In this document: positions 17,796 through 26,434 of the stretch, piece by piece | How the letters are laid out: the number at the start of each line of letters is the position of its first letter | Position numbering within the stretch: the first letter of the stretch is position 1 | The notes under the pieces: model-generated | What the model was told of the DNA's origin: nothing | Seen by the model: the letters and a program-made list of their open reading frames with translations, nothing else | The model's database searches: none | Position numbers and translations under genes: made by a program | NCBI RefSeq assembly: GCF_000166135.1 | Contig: NC_014666.1 | Coordinates: 1,426,001 to 1,490,000, forward strand | Source: Pseudofrankia inefficax | Lineage (GTDB): Bacteria > Actinomycetota > Actinomycetes > Frankiales > Frankiaceae | Direction: 5' to 3' | Length of the DNA: 64,000 bases

Positions 17796-18320
17796 GTGCG
17801 ATGTCCGTTCTGCCGGCATCCCGACAGCCGAGTGGTCGACAGCCGGGAGGCCGAGGAAGGCGCGGCCATCCGGAGGCGGCGGGCATGCCCGTCCTGTGGC
17901 CGGCGTTTCACGACGATGGAGGAGGCGTCGCTGCGGGTGCGCAAGCGCAGCGGGGCCGCCGAGCCGTTCAGCAGGGCCAAGGTGGTCGCCGGGGCTCGTA
18001 AGGCGTGCCAGGGCAGGCCGGTGAGCGCCGAGGACCTCGCGATCCTGGCCCAGCGGGTCGAGGACACGGTCCGCTCGTCGGGCGCGGCCGAGGTCGCCGC
18101 CGAGGACGTGGGCCGGGCGATCCTGGGTCCGCTGCGAGAGCTCGACGAGGTCGCCTACCTGCGGTTCGCGTCGGTCTACCTGGCGTTCGAGTCGCTCGCC
18201 GACTTCGAGCGGGCGATCTCCGAGCTGCGGGCCGACCCGGCGGCGCCGGCGAGCCCGGCCGCGCTGGCCGACGACCTGGATGTGGCCCTGTCGCCCGCGG
18301 CGGGCCCCGCCCGGCCGTAA
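17796..18320 (+). CDS. nrdR: Transcriptional repressor NrdR
   Basis: NrdR senses ATP/dATP and represses ribonucleotide reductase genes. The 174-residue product has the N-terminal zinc ribbon ([16 protein letters not shown], then [10 protein letters not shown]) and an ATP-cone domain ([16 protein letters not shown] through [18 protein letters not shown]). The GTG at 17796 gives the canonical N-terminus and follows AAGGGAGGAG at 17784-17793. The C-terminus has a 25-residue Ala/Pro extension. It lies directly upstream of its expected target nrdJ, the usual actinobacterial arrangement, with a strong hairpin between them. Confidence 0.97.
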   Translation: MRCPFCRHPDSRVVDSREAEEGAAIRRRRACPSCGRRFTTMEEASLRVRKRSGAAEPFSRAKVVAGARKACQGRPVSAEDLAILAQRVEDTVRSSGAAEVAAEDVGRAILGPLRELDEVAYLRFASVYLAFESLADFERAISELRADPAAPASPAALADDLDVALSPAAGPARP

Positions 18321-18323
18321 CGC

Positions 18324-18348
18324 CCGCGGCGGGCCTGGCCCGCCGCGG
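18324..18348 (+). terminator. Hairpin between nrdR and nrdJ
   Basis: A perfect 12-bp GC stem (CCGCGGCGGGCC with GGCCCGCCGCGG) has a 1-nt loop, 3 bp after the nrdR stop. It could end nrdR mRNA or lower read-through into nrdJ. Confidence 0.7.
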
Positions 18349-18583
18349 TTACACCGACGCGACGCCGTCGGTCACACCCGTCACGACGCGCCTCCGCCAG
18401 CGGTGGCGCGCGGAGTTCTGACGCGCGGAAACGCGAGCGCGTAGCAGGTCCACAACATCATCCGGGCCTTCAAGGGGACGAAGAGCTTGTGCCCTCCGAA
18501 GGCCAGCAAGCGGGTCGCGAGGCCGTCGGTCTATTCGGCGTGCCCGCGTTCGGCGCAGCGCACGAGACCAGCTGAGGAGTGTC

Positions 18584-21500
18584 ATGACGGAGACCCGCGG
18601 CGCGAAGCAGAAGGCCAGCTCCAACGGAAAGGCCGCCTCGACCGCCGGGAAGCCCGCCGCCGCGGGGGAGGCCGCCACGGGCGAGGCCGGCACCGCCGGT
18701 GCAACGGCCACCGGGGGTGGCGCCGCCGGGGGTGGCAAGCCCACCGCGGACGCCGGCAAGGCCGCCGGGTCCGGCAAGGCCGCCACCCCCAAGGCAGCTG
18801 CCCGCAAGCCAGGCCTGCGGATCGAACGGCGTAACACCACCGCCGGGGTGCACCCGTACGACCAGGTGACCTGGGAGTCGCGGGACGTCGTCATGACGAA
18901 CTGGCGGGACGGCTCGATCAACTTCGAGCAGCGCGGCGTCGAGTTCCCGGTCAACTGGTCGATCAACGCGTCGAACATCGTCACGAGCAAGTACTTCCGG
19001 GGCGCGGTCGGCAGCCCGCAGCGTGAGTCGTCGCTCCGTCAGCTGATCGACCGGGTCGTGCACGCCTACGGGCGGACCGGCCGGGACAACGGCTACTTCG
19101 CCTCCGACGAGGACGCGGAGATCTTCGAGCACGAGCTCACCTACATGCTGTTGCACCAGATGTTCAGCTTCAACAGCCCGGTCTGGTTCAACGTCGGCAC
19201 TCCGGCCCCGCAGCAGGTGAGCGCCTGCTTCATCCTCGCGGTCGACGACACGATGGAGTCGATCCTCAACTGGTACCGCGAGGAAGGCCTGATCTTCAAG
19301 GGTGGCTCGGGCTCGGGCCTGAACCTCTCCCGCATTCGTTCGTCCAAGGAGCTGCTGTCCTCGGGCGGAACGGCTTCGGGGCCGGTCAGCTTCATGCGGG
19401 GCGCTGACGCGTCGGCGGGGACCATCAAGTCCGGCGGGGCCACCCGGCGCGCCGCGAAGATGGTCGTTCTCGACGTCGACCACCCCGACATCGTCGAGTT
19501 CGTCGAGACCAAGGCGCGCGAGGAGGACAAGGTCCGCGCGCTGCGGGACGCCGGTTTCGACATGGACCTCGGCGGCAAGGACATCACCTCGGTCCAGTAC
19601 CAGAACGCCAACAACTCCGTCCGCGTCACCGACGACTTCATGCGCGCGGTCCAGGACGGCATCTCGTTCGACCTGCGGGCCCGGATGGACCACCGGGTGA
19701 TCGAGTCGATCGACGCCCGCGGCCTCATGCGCAAGATCGCCACGGCGGCCTGGGAATGTGCCGACCCCGGAATCCAGTACGACGGCGTCATCAACGACTG
19801 GCACACCACCCCGGAGGCCGGTCGGATCTCGGCCAGCAATCCGTGCTCGGAGTACATGCACCTGGACAACTCCAGCTGCAACCTGGCCTCGCTGAACCTG
19901 ATGCGCTTCCTGCGCAGTGACCTCACCTTCGACGTCGAGGGCTTCGTCCACGCCGTCGAGCTGATCATCACCGCGATGGACATCTCGATCTGCTTCGCCG
20001 ACTTCCCGACGCCCCAGATCACCGAGGTCACCCGCGCCTACCGCCAGCTCGGCATCGGCTACGCCAACCTCGGCGCGCTGCTGATGGCCTCGGCCCGCGC
20101 GTATGACTCCGAGGGGGGCCGGACGCTCGCCGCCGCGATCACCTCGTTGATGACCGGCACGGCGTACCGCCGCTCGGCCGAGCTCGCCGGTGTCGTCGGC
20201 CCGTACGACGGCTACGCCCGGGACGCAGACGGCCACCGCCGCGTCATCCGCAAGCACGCCGCCGCCAACGACGCGGTCCGCAGCGTGCACAGCGAGGACG
20301 CGCGCATCCTGGCCGCCGCCGGCCAGGAATGGGCGAAGTGCCTCACGATCGGCGAGCGCGACGGCTGGCGCAACGCCCAGGCCAGCCTGCTCGCGCCGAC
20401 CGGCACCATCGGCCTGGCCATGGACTGCGACACCACCGGCATCGAGCCGGACCTGGCACTGGTCAAGATGAAGAAGCTCGTCGGCGGTGCCAGCATGAAG
20501 ATCGTCAACCAGACCGTGCCGGCCGCGCTGCGGGCCCTGGGCTACACGGAGGAGACGCTCGAGGCGATCGTCGAGTACATCGCCGAGCACGGCCACGTCA
20601 TCGACGCCCCCGGGCTGCGCCCCGAGCACTACGAGGTGTTCGACTGCGCGATCGGCGAGCGGGCCATCGCCCCGATCGGCCACGTCCGGATGATGGCCGC
20701 GGTGCAGCCGTTCCTGTCCGGCGCGATCTCCAAGACGGTCAACATGCCGGAGACGGCCACCGTCGAGGAGGTCGAGGAGATCTACGTCGAGGGCTGGAAG
20801 CTCGGCCTGAAGGCGCTGGCGATCTACCGGGACAACTGCAAGGTCGGTCAGCCGCTCACCGACGTCCGGGGCGCGAAGCGCTCGGTGGACGAGGCGAAGG
20901 CGATCGCCGACGCGAACGCCGGCACCAGCGCGGCGCCGGCCCCGGTCGTCCACCGACCGGTCCGCAAGCGGCTGCCGAAGACCCGCCCGTCGCAGACGGT
21001 CTCGTTCTCCGTCGGCGGCGCCGAGGGCTACATGACCGCCGGCTCCTACCCCGACAACGGCCTCGGCGAGATCTTCGTCAAGATGTCCAAGCAGGGCTCG
21101 ACGCTGGCCGGCGTCATGGACGCGTTCTCGATCGCGATCTCGATCGCGCTGCAGTACGGCGTGCCGCTGGAGACCTACGTCTCGAAGTTCATCAACATGC
21201 GGTTCGAGCCGGCCGGGATGACCGACGACCCGGACATCCGGATCGCCCAGTCGCTGATGGACTACCTGTTCCGCCGCCTCGCGCTGGACTACCTGTCCGA
21301 GGAGCAGCGCGCGGAGCTCGGCATCCTGACCGCCGCCGAGCGGGCCCGCCAGATCTCGGGCCAGTACGGCGGCCCGGCCGACGCGGACCTGGCCGACCCG
21401 GCCCAGACCGAGATCGCCCCGACCACGTCCCCGGCCGCCGGCAGGTCCGGTGAGCACACCGGCCACGGTCCGGCGTTCGTCGAACTGGAACTACGCGGCG

Positions 21501-21634
21501 CCGCCCCCGGCCAGTCGCTGTTCGCCCAGACCGCGGTCGACGCCCCGTTGTGCTTCACCTGCGGCGTGACCATGCGCCCCGCCGGCAGCTGCTACGTCTG
21601 CGAACAGTGCGGCTCCACCAGCGGCTGCAGCTAG
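18584..21634 (+). CDS. nrdJ: Vitamin B12-dependent (class II) ribonucleotide reductase
   Basis: NrdJ makes deoxyribonucleotides using adenosylcobalamin and needs no oxygen. The catalytic NPCSE is at residues 419-423, and the redox cysteine of SACFIL is near 215. The C-terminal zinc-finger-like tail (CFTCGVTMRPAGSCYVCEQC) is the electron-relay end found in this subclass. The first 80 residues are an Ala/Gly/Lys-rich extension absent from most homologs. ATG at 18584 follows GAGGAG (18574-18579). No cobalamin riboswitch was recognised in the 260-bp leader; control is more likely through NrdR. Length is 1016 residues. Confidence 0.97.
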   Translation: MTETRGAKQKASSNGKAASTAGKPAAAGEAATGEAGTAGATATGGGAAGGGKPTADAGKAAGSGKAATPKAAARKPGLRIERRNTTAGVHPYDQVTWESRDVVMTNWRDGSINFEQRGVEFPVNWSINASNIVTSKYFRGAVGSPQRESSLRQLIDRVVHAYGRTGRDNGYFASDEDAEIFEHELTYMLLHQMFSFNSPVWFNVGTPAPQQVSACFILAVDDTMESILNWYREEGLIFKGGSGSGLNLSRIRSSKELLSSGGTASGPVSFMRGADASAGTIKSGGATRRAAKMVVLDVDHPDIVEFVETKAREEDKVRALRDAGFDMDLGGKDITSVQYQNANNSVRVTDDFMRAVQDGISFDLRARMDHRVIESIDARGLMRKIATAAWECADPGIQYDGVINDWHTTPEAGRISASNPCSEYMHLDNSSCNLASLNLMRFLRSDLTFDVEGFVHAVELIITAMDISICFADFPTPQITEVTRAYRQLGIGYANLGALLMASARAYDSEGGRTLAAAITSLMTGTAYRRSAELAGVVGPYDGYARDADGHRRVIRKHAAANDAVRSVHSEDARILAAAGQEWAKCLTIGERDGWRNAQASLLAPTGTIGLAMDCDTTGIEPDLALVKMKKLVGGASMKIVNQTVPAALRALGYTEETLEAIVEYIAEHGHVIDAPGLRPEHYEVFDCAIGERAIAPIGHVRMMAAVQPFLSGAISKTVNMPETATVEEVEEIYVEGWKLGLKALAIYRDNCKVGQPLTDVRGAKRSVDEAKAIADANAGTSAAPAPVVHRPVRKRLPKTRPSQTVSFSVGGAEGYMTAGSYPDNGLGEIFVKMSKQGSTLAGVMDAFSIAISIALQYGVPLETYVSKFINMRFEPAGMTDDPDIRIAQSLMDYLFRRLALDYLSEEQRAELGILTAAERARQISGQYGGPADADLADPAQTEIAPTTSPAAGRSGEHTGHGPAFVELELRGAAPGQSLFAQTAVDAPLCFTCGVTMRPAGSCYVCEQCGSTSGCS

Positions 21635-21674
21635 CCGCTCCCGACCAGGTCTGCCCCGCTCCGCACCTTGATCA

Positions 21675-21749
21675 TGATCGCGAGTTTGGCCCTCAAATGG
21701 TTGCGACCAGGCCCGATTCGCGACCACCCGAGGGCGAAAACGGCGATCA
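21675..21749. repeat. 75-bp palindromic dispersed element, copy B
   Basis: It begins TGATCGCGAGTTTGGCCCTC and ends GAGGGCGAAAACGGCGATCA; the complementary arms extend inward almost to the centre. It lies 41 bp after the nrdJ stop and could fold in RNA as a terminator-like hairpin. Confidence 0.9.
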
Positions 21750-21843
21750 CCGCGCCGGGCCGACCTTCGCCGGGCGCAGCACTAGGGATGGGCACCTCTT
21801 GGAGTGAGTTGTGGGGTGCGGTCTGGTGGCCGCACCCCACCTG

Positions 21844-22140
21844 GGCGACGGCTAGGGCGACCTCGCCGTCGTTGGGCAGGTGCGCTTGGGGGACGAGGTC
21901 GTACGCGGGACTGAGGGTCATCGATCCATCGGGACGGTGCACAAGCGAGATGTCTTTCGCGTGTGGGTCGAGGTTGCCGATGGCGACGGAGACGACGACG
22001 AGGGTGAACAGTCGTCGGAGCGAGTCGTCGTCCCCGACGTTCGAAAAAAGTAGGGCGATGGAGACGCCGGCCTGCTGCGCGAGGCGGGAGAGCATCCTGG
22101 CCTCGGGAAGCAGTTCGCGGAAGAAGTTGCCTCTGGTCCT
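21844..22140 (-). pseudogene. HipA-type kinase remnant (internally deleted)
   Basis: In one open minus-strand frame, a fragment resembling the HipA N-terminal region (NFFRELLPEA...LAQQAGVS) is joined directly to a C-terminal HipA block (FSNVGDDDSLRRLF, IGNLDPHAKDISLVHRPDG, LSPAYDLVPQAHLPNDGEVA). HipA is the serine/threonine-kinase toxin of hipBA modules. The central kinase region with the ATP-binding loop is missing, there is no credible start or hipB, and homology stops near 21844. A decayed toxin gene is the best reading. The palindromic copy B lies just beyond its 3' end. Confidence 0.7.
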
Positions 22141-22209
22141 CGCGCGCCCGGGTTCGCACCGCGGTGAGCGGGATCGCGGCCCGGCGGCGGGCCGGAGTGG
22201 GCAGCTGGA

Positions 22210-22241
22210 CCCGTCCTGGGACTCCGCGGTCCCAGGACGGG
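22210..22241 (-). terminator. Terminator hairpin after the RDD gene
   Basis: A perfect 13-bp stem (CCCGTCCTGGGAC with GTCCCAGGACGGG) has a 6-nt loop, 21 bp beyond the RDD-protein stop. Confidence 0.75.
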
Positions 22242-22261
22242 GGGCGTGCTCTCCGCGGTAA

Positions 22262-22879
22262 TCAGGCGGGCACGACGACCGTCTTCACGATCTTGTCGGC
22301 GAGCGTCTGCCGCTTGGGGTCCCACAGCGGGAACAGGTAGCCGATGTAGCAGATGACGCTGTCGACGAAGTGGCAGAGGTCGCGGGCGAACGCCATCGCG
22401 GGTCCGATCGGCTGGCCGGTGACCTCGCTGACGAGTCGGATGTTCAGCGTCTTGCGGCCCAGCGACTGACCGGTCCTGCCGGCCTGGATCCATCGGTTGT
22501 AGACGATCCAGCCGAGCGAGGCCAGCCAGAGGATGACCAGGAGCACCACCGCCGGCCCGCGGAGGATCGATCCGAACAGGACCAACACGACGATCTGTGG
22601 CAACACGTCGATGAGGTATGCGCCGACTCGCTGGGCCCAACTGGCGTAGGCGCCCGGCCCCGCCGGCTGGCCGGGTCCGTAGCCCGGCACGGGCTGCGGG
22701 TACGGGTTGGGCTGGTAGTAGCCGCCCTGACCGGGCTGCTGGTACTGGCCGGGCTGCTGGTACTGATCGGCCGGCGGGTACTGGCCAGGCTGCGGGTACT
22801 GCGGGTACTGGCCGGGCGGGGGCTGCTGGCCCCACTGCGGCGGAGTCGGCTCGGACGGGGGTGGGTTGTAGCCGGTCAC
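22262..22879 (-). CDS. RDD-family membrane protein with Pro/Gln/Tyr-rich N-terminus
   Basis: A 205-residue protein. Residues 1-80 are low-complexity with repeated PGQYQQPGQY motifs. The RDD domain follows (SWAQRVGAYLIDVLPQIVVL, a second helix VVLLVILWLASLGWIVYN, then GQSLGRKTLNIRLV and a C-terminal helix with LADKIVKTVVV). RDD proteins are small membrane proteins; some act in ion transport, and most actinobacterial ones are uncharacterised. The GTG at 22879 is preceded by GAAAGG; the frame is open upstream to 23005 but that would overlap the DUF2752 gene. It forms a minus-strand pair with that gene. Confidence 0.85.
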   Translation of the reverse strand: MTGYNPPPSEPTPPQWGQQPPPGQYPQYPQPGQYPPADQYQQPGQYQQPGQGGYYQPNPYPQPVPGYGPGQPAGPGAYASWAQRVGAYLIDVLPQIVVLVLFGSILRGPAVVLLVILWLASLGWIVYNRWIQAGRTGQSLGRKTLNIRLVSEVTGQPIGPAMAFARDLCHFVDSVICYIGYLFPLWDPKRQTLADKIVKTVVVPA

Positions 22880-22925
22880 GGTCGGCCTTTCTGAGAAGAG
22901 CGGTCCTGCATGGATTGGCGACCGC

Positions 22926-23402
22926 CTAGCTGAAGTGGTACCGATGCAGCTGGAAAAGCCAGCTGAGAGCCACGACGACGTAGGCCGAGTACCGGGTCCG
23001 CGCACGCGCGGCGGCGGACCAGGGGCGTGGCGGTGGCGCCAGGCCGAGGAACCGGGCGGCCAGGATCGGCGTCGTCGCGGTCACCAATGCCGCCGCGAGA
23101 TAGACAAGAGGGTTGGTGCTCGCGGCAGCAGCCCATTCGCCGTGGGTCAGCGCGACCGTCGCGGTCGTCAGCCCGCAGAACGGACACGGCAGGCCGGTCA
23201 GCGCGCGCAGTGGACAGGAAAGCCCCCGCCCGCCCGTGTGTGCCATGATCGTCGGGTAGATCGCCCCGATCAGGCCCGCACCCAGCGCGGCCATCGTGAT
23301 GTGCTCGGGAACCGAGTACATCCTCCGCAACATCGCCGGCATCCCCCATGTACCCGCAGACGGCATTCGCCGCATGCTAGGTGAAGTCATGCCCATCCGC
23401 AA
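22926..23402 (-). CDS. DUF2752 membrane protein
   Basis: A 158-residue protein with the DUF2752 signature CPFCGLTTATVALTHGEW followed by NPLVY, and three predicted helices (ITMAALGAGLIGAIYPTIM; VYLAAALVTATTPILAARF; YSAYVVVALSWLFQLH). Function is unknown; genes of this family often accompany RDD or CD225-type membrane proteins, as here. The start is uncertain: several in-frame ATGs lie in the first 30 codons (for example the one giving MPAMLRRMYSVPEH) and none has a clean ribosome site. Confidence 0.8.
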   Translation of the reverse strand: MRMGMTSPSMRRMPSAGTWGMPAMLRRMYSVPEHITMAALGAGLIGAIYPTIMAHTGGRGLSCPLRALTGLPCPFCGLTTATVALTHGEWAAAASTNPLVYLAAALVTATTPILAARFLGLAPPPRPWSAAARARTRYSAYVVVALSWLFQLHRYHFS

Positions 23403-23960
23403 TGTCGGAAATTTTGCTTGTTACATGATTTGCGGCGCGCTCGGTGACCGCGACGAGACCCGCGTCGACAACCAGTCGCTGATCGGCGTGTGTGGATGAC
23501 GCAGGCGCGGCCAATGGTCGCGATGCGTGACGCAGGGCCGCGTGGTGTCGGTGGCCGGCCTCTGGCGACGCTTCGCGCGGGCATTGTCAGCCCTCGACCG
23601 TTCGGGCCGGCGCGACCTTGTCCTTGACCCCGATGAGGGAGTTTGTTGCCGGTGTTGGGTTTGTTGTCGATGAGGCGTGTTGGAGGTGAGTCGGAACGTG
23701 GGCTACCCCGGCGGTTCGGCGGGGTCGAGCGCCGGTTGCTCGAGTTCGCCGGAAGGGCCGCGGGCCGCGAATAAGTACCCGCCGCCAGCTTGACCGGCCC
23801 GGCCGGTGGTGGCCAATCCTTCGCCACTGGCTGGGCTACTGAAAACCAATGCGAATGCGCTGTAATGAATGAGTCACCGCGCCCTGCCGTCGATACCGAC
23901 GTCCTGGGTGTCTAGTGCCGCCTCCGCCTCCGGCAGAGTTCACCCGTTTCGGCGTCCCCA
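23403..23960. other. Intergenic region without recognisable gene
   Basis: Composition is less GC-biased in places and no open frame resembles a protein. It may hold decayed sequence, like the neighbouring hipA remnant. Confidence 0.4.
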
Positions 23961-24035
23961 TGATCGTTGTTTCGGCCCTCCGGTGGTCGTTACCGGGGCT
24001 GTTTCGTAGACACCAGAGGGCGAAAACGGTGATCA
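23961..24035. repeat. 75-bp palindromic dispersed element, copy C
   Basis: It begins TGATCGTTGTTTCGGCCCTC and ends GAGGGCGAAAACGGTGATCA, the same length and arm design as copies A and B. It lies downstream of gtrA on the minus strand. Confidence 0.87.
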
Positions 24036-24078
24036 AGGTGACGGGCGGACCCTGGCCGTCACGGTACTGGCTTCGGGG

Positions 24079-24624
24079 TCAGGCTTCCCGCGGGCTGTTA
24101 CCCCTGGGGCTCGGGCTTCCTCGGTCCGGGAAGACGACCCAGCGCATGACGCAGTACATGTAGATCGCCTCGCACGAACCCCCTGCGAGCCGGGCGATGT
24201 GGTATTCGACGCCGAGGTGGGCGAGGCCGTCGGTAACGCCCAGGATGAACGCCGCGTAGTTGATGCCGATGGCGACGAGGTAGAGCGTGACCTGCCCGCC
24301 GACCGGACCGTGGGAGCGGAAGTTGAAGCGGCGGTTCAGCAGGAAGCTCAGCCCGAAGGCCACCAGGTAGGACAGCGTGATCACGGCGGGAAGCGGCCAG
24401 TGCAGGCCAGAACGGAAGACCGTCAGCAGGCTGAGGTCGACGGTGAACGTGAACCCGTTGATCACAGCGAAGCCGAGAATACTGGGAGTGACGATCCGCG
24501 AAAGCCCGAACGGAAGACGCCGGGAGACGCTCTCCGTCGCGGCCTGAAACCGCCCGGTGCGCGCGGCGGGAACGGCCGCGGCGTCCGGCCGTTCGACGAC
24601 CGTCTGACCGGCTGGCTCGACCAC
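24079..24624 (-). CDS. GtrA-family membrane protein
   Basis: A 181-residue protein with four predicted helices and GtrA hallmarks: the first helix GFAVINGFTFTVDLSLLTVF, the loop SFLLNRRFNFRSHG, and YLVAIGINYAAFIL. GtrA proteins are thought to move lipid-linked sugars across the membrane for cell-envelope glycan modification. No glycosyltransferase partner is adjacent, so the substrate cannot be guessed. The start is a GTG at 24624 with GGAAGGG upstream. A 40-residue soluble N-terminus precedes the first helix. Confidence 0.87.
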   Translation of the reverse strand: MVEPAGQTVVERPDAAAVPAARTGRFQAATESVSRRLPFGLSRIVTPSILGFAVINGFTFTVDLSLLTVFRSGLHWPLPAVITLSYLVAFGLSFLLNRRFNFRSHGPVGGQVTLYLVAIGINYAAFILGVTDGLAHLGVEYHIARLAGGSCEAIYMYCVMRWVVFPDRGSPSPRGNSPREA

Positions 24625-24829
24625 GGGCCTTGGCCCTTCCTGCCGATGAGTACGTCTGCCGCCGGAGACGCTACTGCCCGATGGCGACTTTTCGGTGACC
24701 AGACCTGGAAGAAGGGGGCGTCGGTAGGGCAGTCGCGAGGCGTGGAGGGTGCGCGGCCGGGCCGGGTGGCCTGGGCTGCCTGGTCGCCCTCGGCGATCGC
24801 TCCAGCGGCGACCCCGGCACTCGTTGGAA

Positions 24830-24889
24830 GCAACCTATGGTTGCGTAAGTCGGCTCCTCCGGCTAACCTGACGTGCAACCAAGTGTTGC
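24830..24889. promoter_or_regulatory. Twin operator-like inverted repeats before the SRPBCC-arsR operon
   Basis: Two 15-bp sites share the half-site GCAACC: GCAACCTATGGTTGC (24830-24844, perfect) and GCAACCAAGTGTTGC (24875-24889, one mismatch), centred 45 bp apart. The second touches the AGGAGG ribosome site of the first gene. The ArsR-type repressor encoded in the operon is the natural candidate to bind them. Confidence 0.7.
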
Positions 24890-24900
24890 AGGAGGTTGAC

Positions 24901-25362
24901 GTGGAGCTGGGAACCATCGAGCGCGAGATCTTTATCGACGCCTCGCCCGAGGTCGTCTTCGAGGTGGTGAGCAGTCCCGACCACCTGAAGGAATGGTGGC
25001 CGGACGACGCCAGCTACGAGCCGGCCCCCGGGTCCACCGGGGAGATCGTCTTCGGGGACCGCGACACGGGCGGCACCGTGGTGGCGTTCACCGTGCTCGA
25101 GGTGCGGCCGCCGAGCACCTTCTCCTTCCGGTGGACGCATCCGGCCGACCAGCCGGCGGCCGTGGGGAACTCGCTGCTGGTCACGTTCGAGCTGGCGCCG
25201 TCGGGCGCCGGGACGCTGCTGAAGATGACCGAGACCGGCTTCCGGGAGCTCGGCTGGGAGGCCGCCGTCCTGGAGCACCAGTACAAGGACCACGTCAGCG
25301 GCTGGGACTTCTACCTGCCGCGGCTGGAGCGGTACGTCGCGGCGCTCGGGGTGCGGCGGTGA
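24901..25362 (+). CDS. SRPBCC/AHSA1-domain protein
   Basis: A 153-residue START-like protein of the AHSA1 type (IEREIFIDASPEVVFEVVSS, then HLKEWWPDD and VTFELAPSGAGTLLKMTETGF). These domains form a deep hydrophobic pocket for an unknown ligand. The GTG at 24901 follows AGGAGG with 5-nt spacing. The stop overlaps the next gene's start (GTGA), so the ArsR regulator is translationally coupled. AHSA1-ArsR pairs are common in actinobacteria, usually self-regulated. Confidence 0.92.
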   Translation: MELGTIEREIFIDASPEVVFEVVSSPDHLKEWWPDDASYEPAPGSTGEIVFGDRDTGGTVVAFTVLEVRPPSTFSFRWTHPADQPAAVGNSLLVTFELAPSGAGTLLKMTETGFRELGWEAAVLEHQYKDHVSGWDFYLPRLERYVAALGVRR

Positions 25363-25721
25363 GCACGGCGGTGGCCGAGCGGGTCGACGACGACCTCTGG
25401 TCCGCGATCGGGGACCCGACCCGCCGTCGCCTGCTCGACCTGCTGCTCATCGACGGCGACGGCACCGCGACCACGCTGAGCCAGCAGCTGCCGGTCACCC
25501 GCCAGGCGGTGGCCAAGCACCTCGGCGTCCTGGACCGGGTCGGCCTGGTCCAGTCGGCGCCGGCCGGCCGGGAGAAGCGCTACCGGGTGGACGACGCCCA
25601 GCTCGCCCGTGCCGTCGCCCAGCTGGCGTCGGTCGGATCGGCCTGGGACGCCCGGCTGCGGCGGATCAAGCGGATCGCCGAGACCATCCAGCGCGCCGAG
25701 GCCGACGGGCAGCAGGACTGA
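25359..25721 (+). CDS. ArsR-family transcriptional regulator
   Basis: A 120-residue winged-helix protein (DDDLWSAIGDPTRRRLLDLL, TTLSQQLPVTRQAVAKHLGV, LVQSAPAGREKRYRVD). It lacks the CxC metal site of classical ArsR/SmtB, so it probably senses an organic ligand or works with its SRPBCC partners. The GTG at 25359 overlaps the preceding stop by 4 nt. It is likely to repress the operon from the two GCAACC sites at 24830-24889. Confidence 0.92.
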   Translation: MSTAVAERVDDDLWSAIGDPTRRRLLDLLLIDGDGTATTLSQQLPVTRQAVAKHLGVLDRVGLVQSAPAGREKRYRVDDAQLARAVAQLASVGSAWDARLRRIKRIAETIQRAEADGQQD

Positions 25722-25741
25722 CGAGACCAAGGAGAACCGAG

Positions 25742-26188
25742 ATGGTGGACATCCTGCACAGGGTCGGGGTCAAGGCCGTGACTCCGGAGAAGGTCTACGA
25801 GGCGCTGACGACCGTCGAGGGCCTCGCCGGCTGGTGGACCGACGACACGAAGGGCGACGGCGACGTCGGGGGAGTGCTGCAGTTCCGGTTCCCGCCCGTC
25901 GGCGGGTTCGACATGCGGGTCGTCGAACTGCTGCCGCCCGAGCGGGTGGCGTGGCGGGTGGTCGACGGCCCCGAGGAATGGGTCGGCACGACGATCGACT
26001 GGGAGCTGCGCCAGAGCGGCGACTACACGATCGTGCTGTTCAGCCACGAGGGCTGGCGGGAGCCAGGGGAGTTCATGCACCACTGCAGCACGAAATGGGG
26101 CTCGTTCCTGCTGAGCCTGAAGGCGCTGCTGGAGACCGGCGTCGGCGCGCCGGCGCCGCGGGACATGGAGATAAGTGACTGGCACTGA
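25742..26188 (+). CDS. SRPBCC/AHSA1-domain protein, second copy
   Basis: A 148-residue START-like protein (VYEALTTVEGLAGWWTDDTK, VVELLPPERVAWRVVDGPEE, MHHCSTKWGSFLLSLKALLE). It is a different subgroup from the first SRPBCC gene and resembles those often described as polyketide-cyclase-like. ATG at 25742 follows AAGGAG. It is 20 nt after arsR and thus third in the operon. The ligand is unknown. Confidence 0.9.
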   Translation: MVDILHRVGVKAVTPEKVYEALTTVEGLAGWWTDDTKGDGDVGGVLQFRFPPVGGFDMRVVELLPPERVAWRVVDGPEEWVGTTIDWELRQSGDYTIVLFSHEGWREPGEFMHHCSTKWGSFLLSLKALLETGVGAPAPRDMEISDWH

Positions 26189-26434
26189 CCAGGCGTAGGG
26201 GCGGCCGGAAGATCTTCGGTCTCCAGAGGGCCTTCCGTGGGTCTTCCGGCGCCCCAGGCGGGCGACTCGCGGACCCTGCGGCCGGCCGCCCATCTCCGGT
26301 GGAAATTGGCCGTTTCGAGGTAACGTGCCTGGTAGATGGCCTAATGGTCCGCGCGGGGCAAGAAACTCCGTGACCGCGGCTGCTTGTAACGGGTTGCCGG
26401 CTCCGACGCAACAGTAGCTGGATACCCTCGCACG

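Noticed and set aside
18349-18583. Cobalamin riboswitch before nrdJ
   Set aside because: No B12-box or the expected long fold was recognised in the leader.
21660-24040. Target-site duplications around the 75-bp elements
   Set aside because: Flanks of the three copies were compared and no consistent direct repeats were seen.
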